A stretch of DNA of 64,000 bases. Origin: CBDCFT01 sp965216365. Its GTDB lineage: Bacteria > Pseudomonadota > Gammaproteobacteria > Arenicellales > CBDCFT01. The number at the start of each line of letters is the position of its first letter. Positions within the stretch are counted from its first letter, which is position 1. A model generated the notes under the pieces. It ran no database searches. It had not been told where the DNA came from and saw nothing but the letters and a program-made list of their open reading frames with translations. Positions 55,683-62,858 of the stretch are shown here, piece after piece. Where the stretch lies: positions 186,001 through 250,000 of the forward strand of contig CBDCFT010000049.1 of assembly GCA_965216365.1 (NCBI GenBank). Reading direction: 5' to 3'. Position numbers and translations under genes: made by a program.

Positions 55683-56924
55683 ATGAAAGTGCTTATTCTC
55701 GGTGCCGGTGTCATAGGCGTTTCCACCGCATATGAACTTTTAAAAGACGGACACGAAGTGGTTGTCGTCGACCGGCAACCACAAGCTGCCAGTGAAACCA
55801 GTTTCGCTAATGCGAGCTTGATTGCATGTGGCGATGCACGAGCCTGGGCATCACCGCAAGCACCGTTCACCATGCTCAAAGCGCTGGTCAGCAACAACCA
55901 GGCCATTCGTATGCGGCTGCAGGCAGATACAGCATTCTGGCGTTGGATTTTTAAGTTTCTCGGGCAATGCACTACCGAGCGCGAACAGGCAAACACACGA
56001 CGAAAATACGCCTTAAGCATTTACTCGCGAACCCAGTTGCAACGTGTCGCCGCGGAAACCAATATCGACTACCACCAGATCAATCGCGGTCTCATGTATC
56101 TACACCATACGCAGAAAGAACTGGACGAAGCAGCGTCACATGTAGAACTCTTAAAACATTTTGGGCATCAGGTTGAAGTACTGGATCGCAGTCAAATTGT
56201 TGAGCTGGACCCGGGCTATGCGGATGCGGATTCAATCGCAGGCGCCGTCTATGCACCAACGGATGAGTCAGGCGATTGTTATGTCTTTACACAAAAATTG
56301 GGCCGGCATTGTAGTGACCACGGTGTTAAATTTGTTTTCGATACGCAGGTTCAATCCATCTTAGCAAACGGCAATAGAATAGAAAGTGTAAAAACCAGCC
56401 GCGGGCAATACAACGCCGATGCGGTCGTTGTATGTCTTGGCCCTTACAGTCCGCAAATAGTCAAACCACTCGAAATCACTCTGGATATTTGTCCGGTCAA
56501 AGGTTATTCCGTTACCCTGCCCATCAACTCGCAACATAAACCGTTCGACCTGGGCGGTGTCGACGAAACAGCTTTGATCGCATACGCCCGTATCGGCGAC
56601 AAAGCGCGATTTACGTCTGTTGCCGAGTTCGGCGGCTATGACACATCTTATACACCCGTAAACATTGAACGCATCCTTGCCAAAGCGAAGAAGCTATTCC
56701 CTAACGCAGCCGACTACTCACAACCGCAAGCCTGGGCATGCCTGCGGCCGGTAACACCCACGGGTTCACCGTATCTTGGCCATTGCCGTTACGACAATTT
56801 ATTTCTAAACACTGGACAGGGACACCTTGGGTGGACCATGGCTTGCGGTTCTGCACGCATCACTGCAGATATCATCAACAATCGAACACCAGACATCGAT
56901 ATTTCAGGAATGGTAATGACGTAG
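55683..56924 (+). CDS. D-amino acid dehydrogenase-like FAD oxidase (DadA type)
   Basis: A 413-residue flavoenzyme. The FAD motif is ILGAGVIGVSTAYELLKDG, and the C-terminal LNTGQGHLGWTMACGSAR closes the FAD site. The central part (CPVKGYSVTLPI) follows the DadA pattern. It oxidises D-amino acids to keto acids and ammonia, passing electrons to the respiratory chain. The RidA protein next to it would hydrolyse the imine formed. No alr racemase is nearby. The specific substrate is not known. Confidence 0.92.
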   Translation: MKVLILGAGVIGVSTAYELLKDGHEVVVVDRQPQAASETSFANASLIACGDARAWASPQAPFTMLKALVSNNQAIRMRLQADTAFWRWIFKFLGQCTTEREQANTRRKYALSIYSRTQLQRVAAETNIDYHQINRGLMYLHHTQKELDEAASHVELLKHFGHQVEVLDRSQIVELDPGYADADSIAGAVYAPTDESGDCYVFTQKLGRHCSDHGVKFVFDTQVQSILANGNRIESVKTSRGQYNADAVVVCLGPYSPQIVKPLEITLDICPVKGYSVTLPINSQHKPFDLGGVDETALIAYARIGDKARFTSVAEFGGYDTSYTPVNIERILAKAKKLFPNAADYSQPQAWACLRPVTPTGSPYLGHCRYDNLFLNTGQGHLGWTMACGSARITADIINNRTPDIDISGMVMT

Positions 56925-56939
56925 TTTGCATTGTTTCCT

Positions 56940-57839
56940 TTATTCGTCGTTACGCTCAATGGGCGAATCGAAACGGTTACCCCATTCTGACCACGAACCC
57001 GCATAAGCCCGAACGCGTGGGTATCCAAGATGCTTCAAGATAATGTAAGTGTGTGACGAACGATGGTGCGTTTGGCAGTAAACAATAATTTCCTTTTCAG
57101 GTGTTACGCCATTACGAACAAACAACGCCCGCAAGTCATCATCATTTTTAATCTGAAAGTCATCAAGAGGGTCTGTTGAATCCATCCAGTCGATATTAAT
57201 CGCACCGGGAATACGACCACTACGCCGCGCTCGTACATCTGTTCCAGCAAACTCACCGGCGCTTCGTGTATCGACAATGACAACATCAGGATTATCTATA
57301 CTTTTTAATACGTCTTCATACTCAGCTAAAAGATTGCTCAACTGGCCAACTCGAAATGCACTGGGCGCCGGGTCAATCAGGTCAAGTGCTAACGGTAACT
57401 CCGCTTCATCCCATGCGGCGAACCCGCCATTGAGCAATGAGAACGATTTGTGCCCAACCATGTCTAATGTCCACAACAAGCGCGACGCACCGGTGCCTGA
57501 ATCATCGTCATAGGCAACGACATGGGTTTCGGGCGTCAATCCGATCGCAGAAAATATTCCCGTTAACCGATCCTCTGATGGCAATAATCCTTTTGCCTCG
57601 CCTTTACTTGCCTGCAATGCCTGGAATGGCAATGACACCGCACCGGGAATGTGGCCATCGACACAAGTCTCCGGCACACGCACGTCGACAATCAATACAT
57701 TGTCTTTGTAAAGATGCGGCAACAACTCTTCCGGACGTAATAAAAGCGGGAGCGCCGGTGTTTCTTGCTCGTTGGCCTGCGGCAACGGTGTTGTCCACTC
57801 GCGCTCGTAATCTGTCGAAATTTCTGTAAATGAATTCAT
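56940..57839 (-). CDS. Two-domain sulfurtransferase (thiosulfate/3-mercaptopyruvate sulfurtransferase)
   Basis: A 299-residue protein with two rhodanese domains. The first (residues about 25-150) lacks the catalytic cysteine; the second carries the active loop CQTHHRSSH. The loop size is that of thiosulfate sulfurtransferases. It transfers sulfur from thiosulfate to cyanide or a thiol. Together with the persulfide dioxygenase fusion 4 kb away it suggests handling of reduced sulfur. It is convergent with the DadA-like gene and starts a 385-base empty space. Confidence 0.92.
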   Translation of the reverse strand: MNSFTEISTDYEREWTTPLPQANEQETPALPLLLRPEELLPHLYKDNVLIVDVRVPETCVDGHIPGAVSLPFQALQASKGEAKGLLPSEDRLTGIFSAIGLTPETHVVAYDDDSGTGASRLLWTLDMVGHKSFSLLNGGFAAWDEAELPLALDLIDPAPSAFRVGQLSNLLAEYEDVLKSIDNPDVVIVDTRSAGEFAGTDVRARRSGRIPGAINIDWMDSTDPLDDFQIKNDDDLRALFVRNGVTPEKEIIVYCQTHHRSSHTYIILKHLGYPRVRAYAGSWSEWGNRFDSPIERNDE

Positions 57840-58224
57840 TTTGCTCTACCTGATGTTGAATGTAATCTTTCATTCGCGGGCAAAATACGCGCGAATACCA
57901 ATCGACTGGGACTCCTGTCAGAGCCAGATTACGGGGAAGACGCGGTAGAGTGTTTGGTGAGTCTAAAAGAGGAAGTTCAGTCTTAAACAGCAATTACCAC
58001 GGCATTCCCCGTTGTACAGCGACAACAGGTGCATGGCATGGCGCAAGGCATGCTGATTAAACATACTGAACTCATGGCGCGTAAAGTAGCACCATAGGCG
58101 CGCATGAGCAACACTTTTATTCTCTAATTCGAAAGACACCGTTACAATTCGCTCTTTCTGCGACACTGACAAATTCCGGTGGGGAGTAATTTTACTGGTG
58201 CCTGCAACCAGCGATTGAAACGCG
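57840..58224. other. Intergenic space without a convincing gene
   Basis: It holds the divergent promoters of the sulfurtransferase and the hydantoinase. A small minus-strand frame (57963-58172) starts at TTG, has no good ribosome site and no recognisable domain. No repeat or RNA was recognised. Confidence 0.55.
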
Positions 58225-60282
58225 ATGACCGAATATAGCGGACAAGAATCCCTTTATCTGGGAATTGATACCGGTGGCACCTACACCGACGCCGTTATTA
58301 TTACCGCGTCGGATTCCAATGTGCTGTGTTCGCAGAAGGCCCTGACCACACGACACGATCTCACCATCGGCCTGCGCCAGGCCATCGAGAAAGTCGTCAG
58401 CACATTACCGTCACCTTTTGACGCAGGCTCGATTCGAATGGTGTCGGTTTCCACAACCCTCGCCACGAATGCGCTGGTCGAAGGCGATGGTTCACCCGTG
58501 TGCGCACTGTTTATCGGTTACGAAAAAAGCATGATCGATAAAAGCGGAATTCGGCAAAAACTTTCGAATGCGGAAATTGTCACTATCGAAGGCGGTCATG
58601 ACGGCACCGGACAGGAGTTACATGAACTTGACGAAAGTGCGATTGAACATGCGGTCAAACAACACAACGACCAAGTCGATGCATTCGCGATTTCTTCGAC
58701 TTTTGGTGTGCGCAATCCGGTACATGAAATCCGCGCGCGCGAAATCATAACCAGCCTATGCGATAAACCCATCACCTGCGGGCATGAACTGACATCGGCG
58801 TTGGACGCGCCGCGCCGCGCATTAACCACAGCGCTAAACGCCAGTCTGATTCCGCGCATCCGAAAGTTAATCGACGCCGTGGATAAGTGCATGGACGACT
58901 TTTTCATCAAAGCGCCGTTAATGATGGTCAAGGGTGACGGCACGGTAGTGACAGCTGATGTCATTCAGACTCGCCCCATAGAAACTATTCTATCCGGCCC
59001 TGCTGCAAGCATGATTGGGGCAAAAGCATTATGTAATCGTGACAGCTTCATCATGGCCGACATGGGTGGCACGACAACGGATCTGGGCGTGCTGCGCGAT
59101 GGACGAGTAAAACTCAACGCACACGGTGCGGAAGTTGGCGGCACACGTACCATGATTCAGGCGATTGATTTACACACCTTCGCTTTGGGCGGCGACAGCC
59201 TGGTGGACATCCGCCAGGATAACCAAATCGAACTCGGCCCGCGCCGTGCCATTCCGATCAGTCTGCTCGGTCAGCGCGAAGACGTGCAAAAACAACTGCG
59301 CAGTCAGCTCACTAGCAAAGACTACACACCTTTTTCCGGGTGGTTTGCAGTGGCGCAAGGTGACGTCGACGATCTCATTACCGCTGCAACGCACACACGC
59401 AAAGTCGAGATTCTGGAATTACTGCGCGACGGCACCTGCCCGCTCGATAAAATCATTGTCGCGCCGAGCCAGAAAAGGCATTTGGATGAACTTTGCCGTC
59501 AAGGCGCAGTCGCTTTAGCAGGATTCACCCCAAGCGATGCCATGCACGTAGTCGGTACGTTCAACGTGTGGTCGAAAGAAGCCGCAAAACTCGGCGCAGC
59601 ATTGTTACTGCGCTGGCGACTCGGCATCAACGGTGCGGATGACGAAAGAATCGAAAAATTCTGTCACGAGATCAAACAGGCTGTCGAAAATAGCGCCAGT
59701 CTGGCTCTGCTGAAACTGTCTCTGCACGCCCATGAAGTCAGCGAAGACGCGGTCGTAGTAAACCATCACGAAGGCATCGATCCACTGTTACAAACCTTAA
59801 GCAAAGGCCGGAACAAGATCGGCCTCGCCACGGTTAAAGTCGAACTCGACGCTCCCATCGTCGCCGTCGGTGCGCCAGCTGAGGCTTATTACCCGCAAGT
59901 GGGTAAATACTTAAATTGCGATGTGTTGACACCCGAACACTACTCAGTCGCCAATGCTGTCGGTGCCGTGTCGGGCATGGTGATTCAGTCCAGTGAAATA
60001 TTAATAAGTCGCCCTGATGGCGGCGCTTATCGCGTGCATCATACAACTGAACCGCAGGAGTTTAACTCCTGGTTGCAGGCGCTCGAAAATGCAAAACAAA
60101 TCGCGACCGAACTTGCTGCGAAGCAGGCATTAAAAGCCGGTGCCGCCTCACCAAGACTCATCACCGCGGTCGAAAAACTTCACCTGCCCGGCACCAGCGG
60201 CGACGAAGGGGTTATCGAAGCAACCGTAAAGGTCGAAGCGATTGGCAGGCCGTCGCCGGTTATGCCTCACAATATGGGATAA
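58225..60282 (+). CDS. Hydantoinase/oxoprolinase family protein (HyuA-like)
   Basis: A 685-residue protein. The N-terminus LGIDTGGTYTDAVI is the HyuA actin-like ATP-binding start, with a second motif MADMGGTTTDLGVLRDG in the middle. The region SVSTTLATNALVEG is also typical. HyuA-type proteins open 5-membered amide rings (hydantoins, 5-oxoproline) with ATP, usually as a HyuA-HyuB pair. Here no HyuB follows, because the integron begins 40 bases downstream; it may have lost its partner or work alone. Length and domain order are complete. Confidence 0.9.
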   Translation: MTEYSGQESLYLGIDTGGTYTDAVIITASDSNVLCSQKALTTRHDLTIGLRQAIEKVVSTLPSPFDAGSIRMVSVSTTLATNALVEGDGSPVCALFIGYEKSMIDKSGIRQKLSNAEIVTIEGGHDGTGQELHELDESAIEHAVKQHNDQVDAFAISSTFGVRNPVHEIRAREIITSLCDKPITCGHELTSALDAPRRALTTALNASLIPRIRKLIDAVDKCMDDFFIKAPLMMVKGDGTVVTADVIQTRPIETILSGPAASMIGAKALCNRDSFIMADMGGTTTDLGVLRDGRVKLNAHGAEVGGTRTMIQAIDLHTFALGGDSLVDIRQDNQIELGPRRAIPISLLGQREDVQKQLRSQLTSKDYTPFSGWFAVAQGDVDDLITAATHTRKVEILELLRDGTCPLDKIIVAPSQKRHLDELCRQGAVALAGFTPSDAMHVVGTFNVWSKEAAKLGAALLLRWRLGINGADDERIEKFCHEIKQAVENSASLALLKLSLHAHEVSEDAVVVNHHEGIDPLLQTLSKGRNKIGLATVKVELDAPIVAVGAPAEAYYPQVGKYLNCDVLTPEHYSVANAVGAVSGMVIQSSEILISRPDGGAYRVHHTTEPQEFNSWLQALENAKQIATELAAKQALKAGAASPRLITAVEKLHLPGTSGDEGVIEATVKVEAIGRPSPVMPHNMG

Positions 60283-60296
60283 ACCGTATATTGGTA

Positions 60297-60319
60297 ATAT
60301 GCGGCTAATGGCCGTATAT
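60297..60319. terminator. Stem-loop at the boundary of the hydantoinase gene and the integron
   Basis: A 9-bp stem (ATATGCGGC / GCCGTATAT, one G-T wobble) with a 5-base loop lies 15 bases after the hydantoinase stop codon and directly beside the outer end of the first 256-bp element. It may be the gene terminator or the outer edge of the array. Confidence 0.45.
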
Positions 60320-60320
60320 C

Positions 60321-60576
60321 ACGTGGAGCTAGCCAACGGCCTTTATTCCATGGATGGGGAGAAAAGCCGTTTGCCGGGTTGAGCGTCTTGATAGGCGGCG
60401 CGAGAGGTGTCTTGTTGCATTTCGTGTAACATCTTCTGGGTATCGTGCAACATCGATGTTACCTCGTCCACACGTCGTCGTCATCAATTCCATCGCTGTT
60501 AACTCCTTACGTGCCTGCCATGGTTGCACCCGCAGGCGAGCTCCGCGATAAGTGGCGCAGGGATGCGCCGCTTATC
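60321..60576 (-). repeat. attC-embedded element, copy A (256 bp)
   Basis: It lies between L' and the R' position of the third attC. It is bounded at one end by GGAGCTAGCC (60325-60334), with the imperfect inverted partner GGCGAGCTCC at 60535-60544, and at the other end by a hairpin whose arms are GATAAGTGGCGC and GCGCCGCTTATC, a 12-bp stem with one mismatch (60547-60576). It shares a 30-base exact block (60375-60404) with copy B at 61521-61550 and the same hairpin end with a single difference. It has no transposase. Confidence 0.8.
60343..60471 (-). CDS. Small reading frame inside element A
   Basis: A 42-codon frame starting at GTG 60471 and ending at TAA 60343. The end reads RAAYQDAQPGKRLFSPSME. 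The same frame in element B (61471-61617) keeps RAAYQDAQP-KRLFSPSM, with several codons differing only in the third base (TTA/TTG, GAA/GAG, CGG/CGT, CCA/CCC), a sign of selection on the peptide. An AAGGAG and an ATG lie further upstream in another frame, and one extra base separates the two. No function known. Confidence 0.35.
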   Translation of the reverse strand: MDEVTSMLHDTQKMLHEMQQDTSRAAYQDAQPGKRLFSPSME

Positions 60577-60579
60577 GTC

Positions 60580-60648
60580 GCAAATCACCGGTGGCATAAA
60601 GCATAGCGACGCTTTATGCCGTCCGAGTGAATTTGCCTTGTTAGGTTG
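60580..60648 (-). repeat. attC site of cassette 3 (R''-L''...L'), R' displaced by element A
   Basis: R'' CAACCTAAC lies at 60648-60640, directly after the GlsB stop codon. It is followed by a long imperfect stem: left arm GCAAATCACCGG with GGCATAAAGC, right arm GCTTTATGCC then TGAATTTGC (60580-60636). The expected R' box right after the stem is absent, and element A begins there instead. Confidence 0.8.
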
Positions 60649-60900
60649 TTATGCCTTCTTAATAATGCCGACAATAAATAGAAGCAAGGCAGCACCAGCA
60701 GTTGCTGTGATGATTGAGCCAATCAATCCTCCTGCAGAGATGCCAAGCAAGCCAAATACAAAACCACCTAATACTGCGCCTATTACGCCGACGACGATAT
60801 TTCCGAGCAGACCAAATCCACCACCTTTCATCAAGGTTCCAGCCAACCAACCTGCCACGGCACCAATTGCTAAAAATATTAATAATCCTGTTATGTCCAT
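60649..60900 (-). CDS. GlsB/YeaQ/YmgE family membrane protein (integron cassette 3)
   Basis: An 83-residue protein starting at ATG 60900 with GAGAGG upstream. Three hydrophobic glycine-rich segments: LLIFLAIGAVAGWLAGTLMKGGG, NIVVGVIGAVLGGFVFGLLG and LIGSIITATAGAALLLFIVGI, which is the transglycosylase-associated (GlsB/YeaQ) family pattern. These proteins are tied to envelope stress. It fills cassette 3 of the integron and its stop codon touches the R'' box. An earlier frame start at 60969 would read through attC and was rejected. Expression would need read-through from the cassette promoter. Confidence 0.88.
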   Translation of the reverse strand: MDITGLLIFLAIGAVAGWLAGTLMKGGGFGLLGNIVVGVIGAVLGGFVFGLLGISAGGLIGSIITATAGAALLLFIVGIIKKA

Positions 60901-60942
60901 AATTTCACCTCTCTTGTTAAAAAGATACTTGGGTTTACTGCA

Positions 60943-61003
60943 ACCTAACGTTTGAAAGCAGCGGCGCATTTATGCGTACGCTGCCTTGGCTTGTTATGTT
61001 TTC
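60943..61003 (-). repeat. Intact attC site of cassette 2
   Basis: R'' is GAAAACATAAC (61003-60993) and R' is GTTAGG (60949-60944). Between them GGCAGCG and CGCTGC arms form the stem around TACGCATAAATGCG. This attC is about 57 bp, a classical size. It has no inserted element, unlike the two others. Confidence 0.9.
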
Positions 61004-61036
61004 TGTCTTGGAAATCCATATCGTGTGACTATTTTA

Positions 61037-61426
61037 TTAAGTTGTGTCTGTTTTGAGTGCTGTTACCTCGATTTCAATTTTTATTCTAGGATCGGGGAGT
61101 TCAGCAAACCAAGTTGTATTTGCCGGTTTAGAAACCTTGCAAAATTCACCAATAATTTTTGCTGCTTCCAAGTATCTTTCTTTGTCGGCAACGATAATTC
61201 GTATTCTTACTATATCATCAGCAGAACAGTTTGCTTGACCCAGACACCACTCAATATTTTTAAATGTTTGTATAGTTTGCTCCGACATGCTGTCCGATAT
61301 TTTCATAGTCGAATAGTCAAATCCCGAACACCCAGAAACAAATACCCAATTTCCATCCACCACTACTCGAGAATAATTAAGTAGCTTTTCGAAGTCAGAA
61401 TTCAAAGAAAATCTTTTTCGGGTCAT
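61037..61426 (-). CDS. RidA family protein (integron cassette 2)
   Basis: A 129-residue RidA/YjgF-like protein. VVVDGNWVFVSGCSGFDYSTM is the start of the fold, and WFAELPDPRIKIEIEVTAL carries the conserved end, although the arginine that fixes carboxylates in RidA is replaced or moved (PDPRIKIE). It is more divergent than the chromosomal RidA at 55295 and more AT-rich (typical for cassettes). It begins 37 bases after the cassette start G/TTATG. Imine hydrolysis or another ligand role is possible. Confidence 0.87.
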   Translation of the reverse strand: MTRKRFSLNSDFEKLLNYSRVVVDGNWVFVSGCSGFDYSTMKISDSMSEQTIQTFKNIEWCLGQANCSADDIVRIRIIVADKERYLEAAKIIGEFCKVSKPANTTWFAELPDPRIKIEIEVTALKTDTT

Positions 61427-61462
61427 TTTGTTATCGCCTTAGGTTTCTAATAGGAAAACATA

Positions 61463-61722
61463 ACGTGGAGCTAGCCTGCGACGACTTTTATCCCCATGGA
61501 GGGGGAGAAAAGACGTTTGTCGGGTTGAGCGTCTTGATAGGCGGCGCGAGCGGCGTCTTGTTGAGTCTCAAACAACATGATCGGTGTATCGTTCATCAGG
61601 GATATTATCTCGTTCACCAGCCGCCGCAATCAATTCCATCTCGGTTAACTTCTTACCTGCCTATCATTGTTGCACCTGCAGGCTAGCTCCGCGATAAGTG
61701 GCGCACGGATGCGCCGCTTATC
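61463..61722 (-). repeat. attC-embedded element, copy B (260 bp)
   Basis: It lies between L' and R' of attC-1. The terminal inverted repeats are 13 bp and perfect (GGAGCTAGCCTGC at 61467-61479 and GCAGGCTAGCTCC at 61678-61690), and the same hairpin end as in copy A follows (61693-61722). If the element is removed, ATCCACAA joins GTTATG, restoring a normal attC. It shares a 30-base exact block with copy A and has no transposase. Confidence 0.85.
61471..61617 (-). CDS. Small reading frame inside element B
   Basis: A 48-codon frame starting at GTG 61617 and ending at TAG within the terminal inverted repeat (61471-61473). The middle QQDAARAAYQDAQPDKRLF matches the frame in element A, and the difference between copies is partly synonymous. 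The peptide end differs (GIKVVAG). No function is known. The link between copies is the main argument that it is expressed. Confidence 0.35.
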   Translation of the reverse strand: MNEIISLMNDTPIMLFETQQDAARAAYQDAQPDKRLFSPSMGIKVVAG

Positions 61723-61725
61723 ATT

Positions 61726-61809
61726 GTGGATGAGCGGCGCCTCAAAAAGAGTAGCGTTTGAGGCGTCCGGGCCCGAAGGGCCGTACTCGATCCACTGGTT
61801 ATACCTCAC
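61726..61809 (-). repeat. attC site of cassette 1 (R'' and stem), R' displaced by element B
   Basis: R'' is GTGAGGTATAAC (61809-61798). The stem reads GTGGATCGAG with CTCATCCAC and an inner GACGCCTCAAA with TTTGAGGCG (61726-61795), plus a small GGCCC/GGGCC stem. R' (GTTATG) comes only at 61464-61459, about 262 bases further, beyond element B. Confidence 0.85.
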
Positions 61810-61827
61810 TTGTTTGAGATAGCGACC

Positions 61828-62568
61828 TTATTTGATCGTATCGTATCTATTTAACGCCCAACTGATATCCTCGACGGTATTCAAAGAAAATCTTCCGCCA
61901 CGCTCTCTTTCGATTGTTATCGACATGTTTGCACCTTCACTAATTACAGCCTTGTCAATCAACCGTCTGATTTCCCCACTCGGAATTACTAGGTGATCAC
62001 AAGTATTTCTATTGTTTTCTATTACCCTCATAACCAATATATAAAATGTTGCTGAAGTGTACTTCAACTCGAATGCTCTATGGGTTATCTTAAAATGATA
62101 TTTACCCTGAGCGGTAGCATTCGCCGTTTTCACCTGTATGTGAAAATACGCGTTGTCTTTACTAGCAACTATGTCAATTCCATCATCTACTGTCATTGAT
62201 GATGCATTGAATCCGAAGAAGAGAAGCTCAGACATAACAGAATACTCTCCAGCTTTACCAGTAAACTGGGTGGTCACTCGCGGTTGTTCTGGAACCTTGA
62301 CTGATTTAGATATACTGCGTCTCGCTATTTTTAATTTGTATATTCCTCGTTTGAATCCACCGCTTTTGTTCTTTACTTTTGAGAAAAGAGCTTCTCCGCG
62401 CTTCTTCTTGACATTCGCTGCCAAAGTCGAGCCAACGCGGCCAATCATCGCTTCCATGCTCTCGTATGGGTTTCCGTATTTCTTACTTACCTCTGATGCA
62501 ATATCTGAAACGTGCATCTGCTTCTTATGTTCCGCTGCCACCTCAACGATTTGATCAATTAGCTTCAT
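61828..62568 (-). CDS. HARE-HTH domain protein with PD-(D/E)XK-like nuclease domain (integron cassette 1)
   Basis: A 246-residue protein from ATG 62568. Residues 1-80 resemble the HARE-HTH fold (VVE-like start, QMHVSDIASEVSKKYGNP, GGFKRGIYKL), a winged helix known from restriction enzymes and chromatin proteins. The C-terminal part has the likely nuclease motif: E108 in GKAGEYSVMSELL, D132 in DDGIDIVASK and Q145-x-K147 in HIQVKTA. This is the E/D...D...QxK form of PD-(D/E)XK enzymes. It is the first and probably best-expressed cassette of the integron. A defence role (DNA cutting) is possible; no methylase was seen. Base composition is AT-rich compared with the chromosome. Confidence 0.75.
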   Translation of the reverse strand: MKLIDQIVEVAAEHKKQMHVSDIASEVSKKYGNPYESMEAMIGRVGSTLAANVKKKRGEALFSKVKNKSGGFKRGIYKLKIARRSISKSVKVPEQPRVTTQFTGKAGEYSVMSELLFFGFNASSMTVDDGIDIVASKDNAYFHIQVKTANATAQGKYHFKITHRAFELKYTSATFYILVMRVIENNRNTCDHLVIPSGEIRRLIDKAVISEGANMSITIERERGGRFSLNTVEDISWALNRYDTIK

Positions 62569-62624
62569 GTCTTCCCTATATCTCCGTTTCTTCCGTATAT
62601 TTCCGTGAGGTATAACAGTGAGTA

Positions 62625-62664
62625 GACAGCACATTGCTGTGTTTTAACACAGCATGTTGCTGTC
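62625..62664. promoter_or_regulatory. Palindrome with LexA-like core (CTGT-N8-ACAG) near the attI junction
   Basis: Outer arms GACAGCA and TGCTGTC and inner arms TGCTGTG and CACAGCA form a nested inverted repeat. The core CTGT GTTTTAAC ACAG (62637-62652) has the spacing of an SOS box, although the middle is less AT-alternating than the consensus. It lies about 70 bases before the first cassette gene. Confidence 0.4.
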
Positions 62665-62747
62665 TATCCCGTAAAATTGAACGAAGTAATTTCGTCATAA
62701 GTTACCGCTTCGTTTGTTCTTTATCATTTATTAACAATAAGTTAGGG

Positions 62748-62753
62748 ATTATA
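62748..62753 (-). promoter_or_regulatory. Candidate cassette promoter (Pc), -10 box
   Basis: The minus strand has a perfect TATAAT here, directed at the cassettes, with a weak -35-like TTTACT 15 bases upstream. Transcription would start near 62741 and run through the palindrome to cassette 1. Spacing is short, so the call is tentative. Confidence 0.35.
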
Positions 62754-62819
62754 TCTCAAATTGTCGTTAGTAAAGGCCGGGCAGGGAAACGCAGCAACTT
62801 GCGTCGTTATTCAATATAA

Positions 62820-62835
62820 CTGTATATTTTTACAG
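62820..62835 (+). promoter_or_regulatory. LexA (SOS) box in front of intI
   Basis: CTGTATATTTTTACAG is an almost perfect match to CTGT-N8-ACAG with an AT-rich centre, and the flanking A and TA also agree with the gammaproteobacterial consensus. It lies 23 bases before the integrase ATG, where LexA is known to repress integron integrases in many bacteria. Confidence 0.88.
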
Positions 62836-62858
62836 TATCCTTTATATCACCCAACCGA

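Larger units (their letters stand above)
62610..62858. other. attI region between first cassette and integrase
   Basis: The recombination point is between G at 62616 and T at 62615 (minus strand GTTATAC). The rest up to the intI start at 62859 should contain the attI binding sites. It has a palindrome at 62625-62664, a -10 box at 62748 and a LexA box at 62820. No second GTTRRRY box could be assigned with confidence. Confidence 0.75.

Noticed and set aside
57963..58172. Small minus-strand gene before the sulfurtransferase
   Set aside because: TTG start, no convincing ribosome site, no known domain.
60649..60969. Longer GlsB protein starting at 60969
   Set aside because: The added residues read through the attC site of the preceding cassette; the ATG at 60900 has a ribosome site and fits the family.
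60321..61722. Group IIC-attC intron for the repeated elements
   Set aside because: No reverse transcriptase frame, no GTGYG-type 5' end, and terminal inverted repeats instead of intron ends. A short remnant cannot be fully excluded.
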